Source of the DNA: an uncultured Shimia sp.
GTDB taxonomy: Bacteria; Pseudomonadota; Alphaproteobacteria; Rhodobacterales; Rhodobacteraceae
DNA length: 64,000 bases
Direction: 5' to 3'
Assembly (NCBI GenBank): GCA_937897325.1
Contig: CALCOY010000025.1
Span: forward strand, 62,001-126,000
A model generated the notes under the pieces. It did no database searches and was not told where the DNA came from. It saw nothing but the letters and a program-made list of their open reading frames with translations. Positions 1 to 8,800 of the stretch are shown here, in pieces. Made by a program: the position numbers and the translations under genes. The first letter of the stretch is position 1; every line of letters begins with the position of its first letter.

Positions 1-77
1 TTCACCCGGCATGACTTGGATCAAAGGGCTGTTAGACTTCATGAAAAATTCATAGAATTGTCAAGGCACGGCGCCGA

Positions 78-863
78 CTAACCCATCCAAGGGGCCTTGG
101 TCTTGGCAAAGAATGCATCGATGCCAGCCTTCGCCTCGTCGGTTTCCCACCGTTCTTTGAGGGCCGCTATGGTGATGCCGATCGTCTCTTCATCAATCTT
201 TGTACCCAGCGACCGGCACAACGCTTTGGCAGACGCGACCGCCCCGGGAGCCGCACTTAGATACGGCGCGACCTCTGCCTCGACCGCTTCGGCCAAATCA
301 TCGGTCGGCAGTGCGCGGGCCAGAAGCCCCAGATCAACCGCTTCGGCTGCATCGAACATGCGGCCCGAGAAAAACACCCGCCGCGCACGCCCCTCGCCCA
401 TTCGGGCAATGACATAAGGCCCAATCGTTGCCGGGATGATACCAAGCCGTACCTCGGTCAGACCCATCTTCAGGTGATCCGCCCCCAGGGCCGTGTCGCA
501 CACGCTCGCCATGCCGACGCCGCCCCCAAAGGCGTTGCCCTGCAGCGCCCCAATCAGGGGTTTGGGCATGGTGTTGAGCGCCTGCAGCATATAGGCGAGT
601 TTGCTCGCCTCAAGCGCACGGGTTTCGGGATCCGCCTCCATCTGTTCGCGCATCCAGCCCAGATCACCGCCCGCACAAAAGCTCTTGCCAGCGCCCGTCA
701 GCACGACGACCCGGACCGCCTTGTCGGCACCCAGAAGCCAGGCGGCTTTGGTCAGTTCCGCGAGCATCTGCGCGCTCATCGCGTTGTGCTTGTCCGGTCG
801 GTTAAGCATTAGCGTCGCAACGCCCCGCCCGTCGACATTGATATCTATCGTTTCAAAGTTCAT
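78..863 (-). CDS. liuC: Methylglutaconyl-CoA hydratase-like enoyl-CoA hydratase
   Basis: A 261-residue crotonase-fold protein. The oxyanion-hole segments are visible: GKSFCAGGDLGWM near residues 60-72 and GNAFGGGVGMA near 108-118. Enoyl-CoA hydratases are a broad family, so the substrate comes from context. It is the last gene of an operon holding isovaleryl-CoA dehydrogenase, both methylcrotonyl-CoA carboxylase subunits and HMG-CoA lyase, and the one missing step of leucine breakdown is hydration of 3-methylglutaconyl-CoA to HMG-CoA. Its start overlaps the preceding membrane-protein gene by 11 bp, which fits translational coupling. The family call is firm and the substrate is inferred. Confidence 0.85.
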   Translation of the reverse strand: MNFETIDINVDGRGVATLMLNRPDKHNAMSAQMLAELTKAAWLLGADKAVRVVVLTGAGKSFCAGGDLGWMREQMEADPETRALEASKLAYMLQALNTMPKPLIGALQGNAFGGGVGMASVCDTALGADHLKMGLTEVRLGIIPATIGPYVIARMGEGRARRVFFSGRMFDAAEAVDLGLLARALPTDDLAEAVEAEVAPYLSAAPGAVASAKALCRSLGTKIDEETIGITIAALKERWETDEAKAGIDAFFAKTKAPWMG

Positions 864-1377
864 CCCGTCTCACCCCCGGCACTTCGCCCCCTGCCCGAAG
901 CCAATCGTCCAAGATCCAGACCATCCGGTCGCAAAACCAGACCTTTGGTACCATTGTCATCGCCATCCCGAACAGCGTCCAGTCCCACCAGAGAAAGACC
1001 AGTCCAATGATCATGACGACCGCCCCCGGCAAGCTCAGCCAGGTGAGCACATGCACCATGCGCTGATGATGGTCCGGCAGATCATGGCGATGGTCGATCC
1101 AGACCCTTTCACCAAAGACCGCGCGGCTCATCCAGGATTTGAAATCATGCGGCTCCGGAAAGACACGCGGGTTCAGCCAGATCCAGAGGAGCGCAAGCGC
1201 TGTCAGAGGCAATGCCCACCAGCCGAACCAGACGCGGCTCCAGATGGCGAGGACAAGTAGCGGCAGACAGGTCCACAATCGCGTCAGCCCAGATAGCGGG
1301 TTTGCGTGACGCCTCCAGACCGAATCGTTCATTGCAAAAGCGCGCTCGGCCAGGTTGTAGACGTCAACCTGGGTCAT
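853..1377 (-). CDS. Small membrane protein in the leucine operon (DUF6653-like)
   Basis: A 174-residue protein with two hydrophobic stretches before residue 70 (LWTCLPLLVLAIWSRVW and WWALPLTALALLWIWL) and a third pair around residues 112-142. It has no signal peptide and no catalytic motif I recognise. The tryptophan-rich NPLSGLTR...RVWFGWW segment reminds me of the DUF6653 family, but I cannot confirm this. It sits between the HMG-CoA lyase gene (4-bp ATGA overlap) and the hydratase gene (11-bp overlap), so it is clearly co-translated with leucine catabolism. Its function is unknown. Confidence 0.75.
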   Translation of the reverse strand: MTQVDVYNLAERAFAMNDSVWRRHANPLSGLTRLWTCLPLLVLAIWSRVWFGWWALPLTALALLWIWLNPRVFPEPHDFKSWMSRAVFGERVWIDHRHDLPDHHQRMVHVLTWLSLPGAVVMIIGLVFLWWDWTLFGMAMTMVPKVWFCDRMVWILDDWLRAGGEVPGVRRDEL

Positions 1378-2228
1378 GCGCGCATTGCCTTTGCCATTTC
1401 GGCGGCGGCTTCGACCTGTTTCAAATCAAGGCCAGTTTCATACCCCAAACGGTCAAGATGCGCGGCCAATGCTTCGGTCGCCACATTGCCCGATGCCCCG
1501 GGCGCGTAAGGGCAGCCGCCAAGGCCCCCGACCGCCGCATCGAAAACGCGCAGACCAAGGGACAGAGAGGCGTCGATGTTGTCTAAGGCCCGCCCGTTTG
1601 TATCGTGATAATGTCCTGCCAAACGCCCGATGGGCACCACGTCCCGAACCTTTATCAGCATCTTCACAATCGTGTCGGGCGTGCCTTTCCCGATCGTGTC
1701 ACCCAGGCTGACCTCGTAACAGCCCATTGAAAACAGCGCGTCGGCGACGGCTGCCACCGCATTGGGTGCGACCGGCCCGTCATAGGGGCATCCCACCACG
1801 CATGATACATAGCCGCGCACAGGCAGATCGATATGCCGCGCGGCCTCCACGACGGGGCGGAAGCGATCCAGGCTCTCAGCAATGCTCGCATTCAGGTTGG
1901 CCTTGGAAAACCCCTCGGAGGCAGAGCCGAAGACTGCGATCTCATCCGCCTTGGCCGCCAGCGCGTCTTCATAGCCGCGCACATTCGGCGTGAGCGCTGC
2001 ATAGCGCACGCCCTCCGCCCTGGTGATGCCTGCCAGCACCTCAGCCGAGCCTGCCATTTGCGGCACCCATTTCGGGCTCACGAAGGAAGCGCATTCGATC
2101 CGACTGAATCCTGCCCCGCTCAGCGCATCAATAAGGGCGACTTTTTCCGCGACCGGGATTGCGCGCGCTTCGTTCTGCAGGCCGTCCCGCGGGCCCACTT
2201 CAAAAATCTCGACAAAATCGCCCATCAT
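1374..2228 (-). CDS. mvaB: Hydroxymethylglutaryl-CoA lyase
   Basis: A 284-residue DRE-TIM metallolyase that cleaves HMG-CoA to acetyl-CoA and acetoacetate, the last step of leucine catabolism. The family signatures are intact: VGPRDGLQN near residue 12, the VSCVVGCPYDG strand, GHYHDTNG with metal-binding histidines, and the catalytic-cysteine loop GLGGCPYAPGASGN near residue 235. The SASEGFSKANLN segment is the true HMG-CoA lyase form, unlike the SETHS form of the paralogue at 41423. The gene is in ATGA overlap with genes on both sides. It is also called liuE in leucine/isovalerate operons. Confidence 0.92.
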   Translation of the reverse strand: MMGDFVEIFEVGPRDGLQNEARAIPVAEKVALIDALSGAGFSRIECASFVSPKWVPQMAGSAEVLAGITRAEGVRYAALTPNVRGYEDALAAKADEIAVFGSASEGFSKANLNASIAESLDRFRPVVEAARHIDLPVRGYVSCVVGCPYDGPVAPNAVAAVADALFSMGCYEVSLGDTIGKGTPDTIVKMLIKVRDVVPIGRLAGHYHDTNGRALDNIDASLSLGLRVFDAAVGGLGGCPYAPGASGNVATEALAAHLDRLGYETGLDLKQVEAAAEMAKAMRA

Positions 2229-2890
2229 GCCTCCCAGGGTTCATAGAATGCGCGCGTGTAAAGCCGATCCGCTTCACCCGGCAGGCTCGCCTGAAATGCA
2301 GGCCGTTCGCTGATTCGCGCATACCAGGCCGCCACTACGGGATGCGCATCCAGTCGCGCGAAGTATTGCGCCAGATAAACCGCCTGACCCACCGAGATGT
2401 CGCAGGCCGAAAAACCCGCCGTCAGAAGGTAGTCGCGGTTCTCCACCGGTGTCGACAGCCGCGCCTCAATCGCGTCATAGCATTTTTTGATCCGCGCCGC
2501 TTCCAGCTTCATCACCACCGGGCTGCGCATCGCATCGTCGTAGAGCATGATGTGCTGCTGGGTCAGGGCTGCCACATGCTGGCTGATTGTTTCGGCAAAA
2601 TTGACCCAGATGAGCCACGCCACCCGGTCGGGGCTGTCGGGCGTCGTACCAAGCTTGTCGGGCGAAAAACGTTCGCAAAGATACTGCGTGATGGCAGCCG
2701 TCTCGAACATCCGCTCCCCGTCGATTTCCATCGCAGGCACCCGACCGGCGGGCGACAGGTTCAGGAATTCGGGACGGCGCAGGCGCTTGTCGAAGGGATG
2801 CACCACGACGCGAAATCCAATTTCGAGCTCGTTCAGAAGCCAAAGCGTCCGCATCGACCGTGTATGTGGGCAATGATGGAGCGTGATCAT
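2225..2890 (-). CDS. Glutathione S-transferase family protein (first of tandem pair)
   Basis: A 221-residue GST. The N-terminal thioredoxin-like half shows the MITLHHCPHTRSMRTLWLLNELE start, the cis-proline segment GRVPAMEIDGERMFETAAITQYL (residues about 49-71) and an all-helical C-terminal half with a conserved CDISVGQAVYLAQYF stretch. It overlaps the HMG-CoA lyase and the second GST by 4 bp each. GSTs are not part of the known leucine pathway. A role in detoxifying reactive enoyl-CoA intermediates or glutathione chemistry is only a guess. Confidence 0.88.
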   Translation of the reverse strand: MITLHHCPHTRSMRTLWLLNELEIGFRVVVHPFDKRLRRPEFLNLSPAGRVPAMEIDGERMFETAAITQYLCERFSPDKLGTTPDSPDRVAWLIWVNFAETISQHVAALTQQHIMLYDDAMRSPVVMKLEAARIKKCYDAIEARLSTPVENRDYLLTAGFSACDISVGQAVYLAQYFARLDAHPVVAAWYARISERPAFQASLPGEADRLYTRAFYEPWEA

Positions 2891-3546
2891 GCGATACTTT
2901 CAGACGCCACTGGCAGGTCCGGACGCGTCGCCAAGAAAGCCGGTCGTTGCGATATGGCGCCAAACCAGGCGGTCAGGGCGGGGCGTTCCGCCAGCATCTC
3001 GGCACCATCTGACTGCATCAGAAAATAGTCGATCATCGGTCCAAGGTGGCAATCGGCGCGGGTCATGTCCCGGCCGTTCAGCACCAGCCCGCCCGCGGCG
3101 ATCTCTTCCAACGCATCAAGGACAGGAACCGACGCGGCAAGACCTTGCTTGATCTCATCTGCATTCGCTTCTTCACCCAAACGCGGACGGAAGACGCCGT
3201 GCGAAAAGACCTGCCGCACCATCGGCCAGTACCCATAGCAATCGACGAGACCAAGCACCTGGCGCACGCGTGCCCGGACCTTTGCTCCTCTCGGCATCAA
3301 TTGCGCGTCTTCGAACACGTCGTCGAGATAGCCGAGGATCGCGGCCGTCTCGTAGATTTTGAAGGCGTAATGCTCCAGCACCGGCACCCGCGACATCGGA
3401 TGCAGGCTTTGCATCGCTGCCCGTCCTTCTCCGGAAAACGGGTTCACATCCTCAAACTCGTATTCCAGGCCCTTCTCGGCCAGCGCCATACGCACGACCC
3501 GTGTGTAGACGCTTGGCCCGAAACCCGTCAGGCGCAGGCCGATCAC
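2887..3546 (-). CDS. Glutathione S-transferase family protein (second of tandem pair)
   Basis: A 219-residue GST with the N-terminal thioredoxin-fold half (SVYTRVVRMALAEKGLEYEFEDVNPF) and the SRVPVLEHYAFKIYETAAILGYL glutathione-binding segment, followed by the helical domain with RADCHLGPMIDYFL. It is clearly diverged from its downstream neighbour, so the two are not a recent duplication. It overlaps the biotin carboxylase subunit gene upstream by 4 bp, placing it firmly in the leucine operon. The substrate is unknown. Confidence 0.88.
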   Translation of the reverse strand: MIGLRLTGFGPSVYTRVVRMALAEKGLEYEFEDVNPFSGEGRAAMQSLHPMSRVPVLEHYAFKIYETAAILGYLDDVFEDAQLMPRGAKVRARVRQVLGLVDCYGYWPMVRQVFSHGVFRPRLGEEANADEIKQGLAASVPVLDALEEIAAGGLVLNGRDMTRADCHLGPMIDYFLMQSDGAEMLAERPALTAWFGAISQRPAFLATRPDLPVASESIA

Positions 3547-5477
3547 GCGACATCCTCCAAACGGACCAGTGCCGCACCTGCTTCCACCTGATCGCCCTCA
3601 GCCGCCAGCACTTCGGCGACCACGCCGTCACGAACTGCCGTCAACACATGTTCCATCTTCATCGCTTCCAGGACCGCAAGCCGGTCTCCCTCTGCCACTT
3701 CGGCACCTGCTTTGGCAAAGACGGCTTTGACAAGGCCAGGCATAGGCGCTTCGACAAGGTTGCCATCGCCCGCCACACCGCCTGCCACATCCAGCGGATC
3801 AATAACGTCATAGGCAATGCCGTAACCGTCAAAGACGGTCGCGATGTCCCCCGCCAAGACAACGTCAGCTGCGGGGCTGCCATCGATCCACCAGCGACCG
3901 CCCCTGTTTTCGGCACGCATCTCAACCCCTTCTACATGCCAGCGCTGCGCCTTTGGCCCCAGCACCTCGACCGCAAGGTCGATCGCCTCACCATCCAGGG
4001 CAAGCCGCACGGACCGGCGCAGGGGTTGCCACAAGGTGAAGCCCGTCATCGGATCTGTCTCCGTCAAGCCAGCGGCTGCCATCCCCGCTGCGACCGCGTG
4101 GGCTGCCTTTGGCTCGGGTCGGGCGATCAGCGCCTCGATATCCCGCGCGATAAGGCCGGTATCTACGTCACCTGCGACAAACCCGTCATGCCGTGCAAGC
4201 GCCCCCAGAAAGGCAAGGTTGGTGACTGTCCCTGCCACCTGCGTGCCAGCCAGCGCCTGATCCAGACGCCGCAATGCCACGTCCCGCGTAGGCCCATGCA
4301 CGATGACCTTGGCGATCATGGGATCATAAAATGGGCTGATCGCGTCGCCTGCCCGCACACCGCTATCGGCGCGGCAGGCTTCGGGAAACGCCAAGTGGGT
4401 TAGCATTCCTGTCGCAGGCAAGAAACCCTTGGGCACGTCCTCCGCATAAAGCCGCGCCTCGAATGCATGGCCGCTGATGCACAAGTCAGCTTGTCCGGTA
4501 GGAAGTGCCTCTCCTGCCGCGACCCGTAACTGCCATTCCACAAGATCCACGCCCGTGATCGCCTCGGTGACGGGATGTTCAACCTGCAGCCGTGTATTCA
4601 TCTCCATAAAGAAAAACCGGTCTGCCCGCAGCCCGTCGGAGCCGTCAACGATGAACTCTACCGTCCCAGCACCCTTATAGCCGATGGCCTCCGCCGCCCG
4701 CACTGCCGCATCGCCCATGGCTTTGCGCATCTCGGGCGTCATACCCGGCGCTGGCGCCTCTTCGATGACCTTCTGATGCCGTCGTTGCAGCGAACAGTCA
4801 CGTTCAAAAAGATGCACGGCCGTCTCGCCGTCACCAAAGACCTGCACCTCGATATGCCGCGGCTTGGTGACGAATTTCTCGATGAGCACGTCATCATTGC
4901 CGAAGGCTGTGCGCGCCTCAGCCTTCGCGCTTTCCAGCGCGTTGACGAACCCGACGGGTCTTTCGACCAACCGCATACCCTTGCCACCACCGCCCGCCAC
5001 GGCCTTGATCAAAACGGGATAGCCGATCTTCTCGGCCTCGATCTCTAGATGTTCCGGATCCTGTTCATTCCCGTGATAGCCCGGCACAACGGGCACGTCC
5101 GCCTTTTCCATCAGCGCCTTGGCGGCATCCTTAAGACCCATCGCGCGGATCGCGTCGGCCGATGGACCGATGAAGACCAGGCCCGCTGCCTCGACCGCCT
5201 CCACGAAATCGGGGTTTTCGCTCAGAAAGCCGTAACCCGGATGGATCGCCTGCGCGCCCGTTTCAAGGGCCGCTGCGATGATCCGGTCGCCGCGCAGATA
5301 GCTTTCAGCAGGCGCATTGCCTCCGATATGGATGGCTCGATCCGCCATCTCGACATGTTTCGCCGACCGGTCCGCATCGGAATAGACCGCAACACAGGAC
5401 ACCCCCATTGCGCGGGCGGTTTGCATGACGCGGCAGGCAATCTCGCCTCGGTTCGCAATCAGGATCCTGTCAAACAT
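3543..5477 (-). CDS. liuD: Methylcrotonyl-CoA carboxylase alpha (biotin) subunit
   Basis: A 644-residue biotin-dependent carboxylase subunit. It carries the biotin-carboxylase domain (start MFDRILIANRGEIACRVM, ATP-grasp loop VAGGGGKGMRLV near residue 165), a central BT-like region, and a C-terminal biotin-carrier domain with EAMKMEH, biotinyl lysine about residue 607. With the beta subunit at 7196-8800 it carboxylates 3-methylcrotonyl-CoA. I chose the ATG at 5477 because homologues start at FDRILIANRGEIA. The reading frame extends 36 codons upstream without family similarity. The start overlaps the preceding gene by 8 bp. Confidence 0.93.
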   Translation of the reverse strand: MFDRILIANRGEIACRVMQTARAMGVSCVAVYSDADRSAKHVEMADRAIHIGGNAPAESYLRGDRIIAAALETGAQAIHPGYGFLSENPDFVEAVEAAGLVFIGPSADAIRAMGLKDAAKALMEKADVPVVPGYHGNEQDPEHLEIEAEKIGYPVLIKAVAGGGGKGMRLVERPVGFVNALESAKAEARTAFGNDDVLIEKFVTKPRHIEVQVFGDGETAVHLFERDCSLQRRHQKVIEEAPAPGMTPEMRKAMGDAAVRAAEAIGYKGAGTVEFIVDGSDGLRADRFFFMEMNTRLQVEHPVTEAITGVDLVEWQLRVAAGEALPTGQADLCISGHAFEARLYAEDVPKGFLPATGMLTHLAFPEACRADSGVRAGDAISPFYDPMIAKVIVHGPTRDVALRRLDQALAGTQVAGTVTNLAFLGALARHDGFVAGDVDTGLIARDIEALIARPEPKAAHAVAAGMAAAGLTETDPMTGFTLWQPLRRSVRLALDGEAIDLAVEVLGPKAQRWHVEGVEMRAENRGGRWWIDGSPAADVVLAGDIATVFDGYGIAYDVIDPLDVAGGVAGDGNLVEAPMPGLVKAVFAKAGAEVAEGDRLAVLEAMKMEHVLTAVRDGVVAEVLAAEGDQVEAGAALVRLEDVA

Positions 5478-5970
5478 TGCCGCTCTCCCTGTCGGCTGCA
5501 TCCTCGGCCCGGTAGCTTCGGTAGCGATGCGAATAAACAAGATTTGGTCGCTCCCCGTCGAACAGATGGAAAATGATGAAGACATTAAGAAGCACGATCG
5601 CCAACATCACGAACATCTCAGCCAACAGAGCGCCCCCATCCGGCCCAGCAAAGAGGATCCCCGCTGGTGCCCCCATGCCCATGATGCAAAAGACGATCGC
5701 AATAACCCGTGCCCAAGGGGCGCCGATGGCCAGCATCAGTGCAAGCAGCGCGTAGATCAGCGTTACGATCAGACCGAAAAGGCCACCCAGAACAAAGGAC
5801 TGCATGACCCCAAGAACGAGAAACCACGCGGCAATCATGTAAAGCACAACGCCGGGTCGTCCCTTCGGATGCGCGCGCGCCATGTCTGGTGTCAACTGCA
5901 CCCAATAGCGCCCTGCCATGTCGGGCCCTGTTGCAGGCGGCAATGCAGTTTTTTCTTCAGACGCATTCAT
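5470..5970 (-). CDS. Hypothetical four-helix membrane protein
   Basis: A 166-residue protein, taking the ATG at 5970 (MNASEEKTALPP). Residues 1-40 are polar and about four hydrophobic helices follow (VVLYMIAAWFLVLGVMQSF, FGLIVTLIYALLALMLAIG, ARVIAIVFCIMGMGAPAGIL, MFVMLAIVLLNVFIIFHLF). It ends in a short charged tail. I do not recognise the family. It overlaps the carboxylase alpha gene by 8 bp, so it is part of the leucine operon. Possible roles are a small membrane partner or a bystander. Confidence 0.72.
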   Translation of the reverse strand: MNASEEKTALPPATGPDMAGRYWVQLTPDMARAHPKGRPGVVLYMIAAWFLVLGVMQSFVLGGLFGLIVTLIYALLALMLAIGAPWARVIAIVFCIMGMGAPAGILFAGPDGGALLAEMFVMLAIVLLNVFIIFHLFDGERPNLVYSHRYRSYRAEDAADRESGNV

Positions 5971-6013
5971 AGGGGTCCGCCATCCCGTCTCATCCGAAGC
6001 GCAGCCATTCCGT

Positions 6014-6706
6014 TCACCACCATGATCCGTTCCGTCCGTCGTGCAAATGTTCTGATACATATCCGGGCAGTGGCCAGGCCTCCTGATCGATGTGATGCGT
6101 GGCCTCTGGCGTGCGTCCCAGCCAGGCATGGCTGTGCAGTTCGGGATGGACCGAGATCTGGATGTTCGCCAAAGCCGCATCGACCCGTGTTTTGAGGTCC
6201 TCGACTTTATTCTCCAGTTTGACCTCTGCGCTCTTACCTTTCATCCAATCCGGCAAGCTGATCAAAGATGCCAGCGCCTTACCCGTCCCAGTCGCAATCA
6301 AAATGACGAGATAGGCTGTGACATTCGCGATCGCATATCCTGCAACATCGACCCCCCAGTCCCAGCTCAGCCAGCCTCGACCTGCCTTTTTGGCGCCCAG
6401 TTCGATACGCATACGCTCAAACTCTTCCGCAAAGCTTTGTCGAAATTGGCGGGCGAAAACTTTCCGGTCGAAATCGGACCGGCCCGACCAGATGTGCAAC
6501 CGGGGTCGCACAAATACACCGGTTTGAGAGTTCTCCACAAAGTCCTCGAAGTCGAAGATGAAAAAGTAGTCCTCTGGGTCAAGGGTGTGGTGGATCATAA
6601 AAACAGGGAGTTCGACCACGCGCCCCAAGGTAGGAAAAGACAAGTTCTGCACGCGGTCGCCGACCGCTTTGCCAACCCACCCAAGTCCAAAGCGCCTATC
6701 GATCAT
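6014..6706 (-). CDS. Hypothetical protein with one central membrane segment
   Basis: A 230-residue protein. The first 110 residues are soluble, rich in aromatic and acidic residues (EDYFFIFDFEDFVE). A single hydrophobic span follows around residues 125-150 (VAGYAIANVTAYLVILIATGTGKALASLI), then a charged helical stretch (KLENKVEDLKTRVDAAL) that could form a short coiled coil, and a histidine-rich C-terminus. No known family comes to mind. It overlaps the ASCH-domain gene upstream by 4 bp and is therefore expressed with the leucine operon. Confidence 0.7.
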   Translation of the reverse strand: MIDRRFGLGWVGKAVGDRVQNLSFPTLGRVVELPVFMIHHTLDPEDYFFIFDFEDFVENSQTGVFVRPRLHIWSGRSDFDRKVFARQFRQSFAEEFERMRIELGAKKAGRGWLSWDWGVDVAGYAIANVTAYLVILIATGTGKALASLISLPDWMKGKSAEVKLENKVEDLKTRVDAALANIQISVHPELHSHAWLGRTPEATHHIDQEAWPLPGYVSEHLHDGRNGSWW

Positions 6707-7125
6707 GTATCGGCTGCCTGCGCGAAATCCTCAATCATGCGAAATCTCTCGCAGACCAGCATCATTTGAGGGTCAAAGCCACCGTTGCGGGCGAAATACA
6801 CCTCGTGACCGTTTCGCCAATCTTCATATGTCCCTTCACCTTCTGCCACCGCGAAGTCTTCGGGGACATCACAAAAGCGCATCCGCTCGACTGAAACCGT
6901 CTCTATGACAAGCGCTGGCTTGCGATCCCAGTTCAAGGCGATGTCACGGCGTCCGACGACTGGCAGCGCTTCTTTGCCATCTTCGAAATCCCGTTCGTCG
7001 GCACAGGTTGCCGTTTTAGTGCCCGCGCGGACCAAGCCCAGCAATTCGTCGCTCAGCGCGGGTCCGTCGCCAAACATAAAGGTTTCCGCTCCGGGATAGC
7101 GCGCGATGGCCTCTTCCAGTGTCAT
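6703..7125 (-). CDS. ASCH-domain protein
   Basis: A 140-residue protein of the ASCH fold, related to PUA domains and proposed to bind RNA or modified nucleotides. The diagnostic GTKTATCADERDF motif lies near residue 35-47, with a C-terminal EVYFARNGGFDPQMMLVCERFRMI. I chose the ATG at 7125 because a GGAGG ribosome-binding site lies 5 nt upstream. The alternative GTG at 7137 would overlap that site. It lies downstream of the carboxylase beta gene inside the leucine operon with no obvious metabolic link to it. Confidence 0.8.
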   Translation of the reverse strand: MTLEEAIARYPGAETFMFGDGPALSDELLGLVRAGTKTATCADERDFEDGKEALPVVGRRDIALNWDRKPALVIETVSVERMRFCDVPEDFAVAEGEGTYEDWRNGHEVYFARNGGFDPQMMLVCERFRMIEDFAQAADT

Positions 7126-7195
7126 GCGCGCCTCCACCGACGGGATACCGACAAGATACCGACTTTATACAGATATGGATTTGGCGTCATTTGAA

Positions 7196-8800
7196 TTACA
7201 TCCTGAATACGCCGAAGCGTGTCTGTTCAATGGGTGCGTTCAGCGCGGCCGACAGGCTTAGCGACAGCACATCACGGGATTTCCGCGGATCAATGATCCC
7301 ATCATCCCAAAGCCGCGCACTTGCATAAAGCGGGTGCGATTGTTGCTCGAACATGTCGATGGTGGGCTTTTTGAAGGCGCTCTCTTCCTCGGCGGACCAT
7401 GTTCCGCCCCCCCGTTCAATCGCGTCGCGTTTCACGGTTGCCAGAACGCCCGCCGCCTGCGTACCGCCCATCACGCTGATCCGGGAATTCGGCCAAGTCC
7501 ACATGAAGCGCGGACTATAAGCCCTTCCTGCCATTCCATAATTTCCCGCGCCAAAAGAACCACCGACAAGCATCGTTATCTTCGGCACCGAAGTCGTGGC
7601 CACAGCCGTCACCATCTTCGCCCCGTGCCGGGCGATTCCTTCGTTTTCATATTTTCGGCCGACCATGAAGCCGGTGATGTTCTGCAAAAACACCAGGGGA
7701 GTGCTTCGCTGGCTGCACAATTCGACAAAATGCGCGCCTTTCTGCGCACTTTCGCTGAAGAGCACACCATTGTTGGCGATGACACCCACCGGACAGCCCT
7801 TCACATGCGCAAAGCCACAGACAAGCGTTTCCCCAAAGCGCCCTTTGAACTCGTCAAAGCGCGATCCATCAACGATCCGGGCGATGACCTCGCGAATGTC
7901 GTAAGGTGTCCGCAGGTCCGCCGGCACCACGCCCAGGATCTCATCAGGATCATAGGCCGGCAGCTCAGGCGCCTCCATGCGTAGAGCGGGTGTCAAAGGA
8001 CCGCCCAGATGCGACACAGCGCGCCGCGCCAGTGCCAATGCGTGGGCATCATCCTCGGCCAGATAATCGGCCACCCCGCTCAAGCGGGTATGCACGTCGC
8101 CTCCGCCAAGGTCCTCGGCGCTTACGACTTCACCTGTCGCAGCTTTCACCAGCGGAGGCCCGGCCAAAAAGATCGTGCCCTGATCTTTCACGATAATCGT
8201 CACATCCGACATGGCAGGCACATAGGCACCACCCGCCGTGCACGATCCCATGACCACGGCTATTTGCGGAATGCCTTTCGCACTCATCTGCGCTTGGTTG
8301 TAGAAAATCCGACCAAAGTGATCGCGGTCCGGGAAGACCTCATCCTGATTGGGCAGGTTCGCCCCACCGCTGTCGACAAGATAGATGCAGGGCAGATGGT
8401 TCTGCTCCGCAATCTCTTGCGCGCGCAGATGTTTCTTGACGGTCATCGGATAATAGGTGCCGCCCTTCACTGTCGCATCGTTGCAGACCACCATGACCTC
8501 GCGACCACTGACGCGCCCGATGCCCGCAATGACACCGGCGCACGGGGCCGCGCCATCATACATGCCATGCGCCGCCGTCGCGCCAACCTCCAGAAACGAT
8601 GATCCGGGATCAAGCAGATTCGCCACACGCCGACGCGGCAGCATCTTGCCCCGGCTTTCATGGCGGGCGCGGGACTTTTCGCCGCCGCCCAAACGCGCCT
8701 CTGCGGCAGCTCTTTCGATCTGTTCCAATGCCGCCAGGTGCGCGGCTCTATTGGCCTTGAAGTCATCTGACGCCGTCAACGTCTTTGAGGCAAGTTTCAT
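7196..8800 (-). CDS. liuB: Methylcrotonyl-CoA carboxylase beta (carboxyltransferase) subunit
   Basis: A 534-residue acyl-CoA carboxyltransferase. The N-terminal and C-terminal carboxyltransferase halves are both present, including [47 protein letters not shown] and [31 protein letters not shown], all typical of MCC beta rather than propionyl-CoA carboxylase. It transfers the carboxyl group from biotin on the alpha subunit to 3-methylcrotonyl-CoA. The start ([14 protein letters not shown]) overlaps the upstream synthetase-like gene by 4 bp. Alpha and beta genes are separated by three small unrelated genes here. Confidence 0.95.
   Translation of the reverse strand: MKLASKTLTASDDFKANRAAHLAALEQIERAAAEARLGGGEKSRARHESRGKMLPRRRVANLLDPGSSFLEVGATAAHGMYDGAAPCAGVIAGIGRVSGREVMVVCNDATVKGGTYYPMTVKKHLRAQEIAEQNHLPCIYLVDSGGANLPNQDEVFPDRDHFGRIFYNQAQMSAKGIPQIAVVMGSCTAGGAYVPAMSDVTIIVKDQGTIFLAGPPLVKAATGEVVSAEDLGGGDVHTRLSGVADYLAEDDAHALALARRAVSHLGGPLTPALRMEAPELPAYDPDEILGVVPADLRTPYDIREVIARIVDGSRFDEFKGRFGETLVCGFAHVKGCPVGVIANNGVLFSESAQKGAHFVELCSQRSTPLVFLQNITGFMVGRKYENEGIARHGAKMVTAVATTSVPKITMLVGGSFGAGNYGMAGRAYSPRFMWTWPNSRISVMGGTQAAGVLATVKRDAIERGGGTWSAEEESAFKKPTIDMFEQQSHPLYASARLWDDGIIDPRKSRDVLSLSLSAALNAPIEQTRFGVFRM

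Noticed and set aside
11-24. ATGACTTGGATCAA as an FNR-type site at the left edge
   Set aside because: Only the right half-site is complete. The left half differs at two of five bases, and the gene it would serve lies outside the window, so I cannot judge it.
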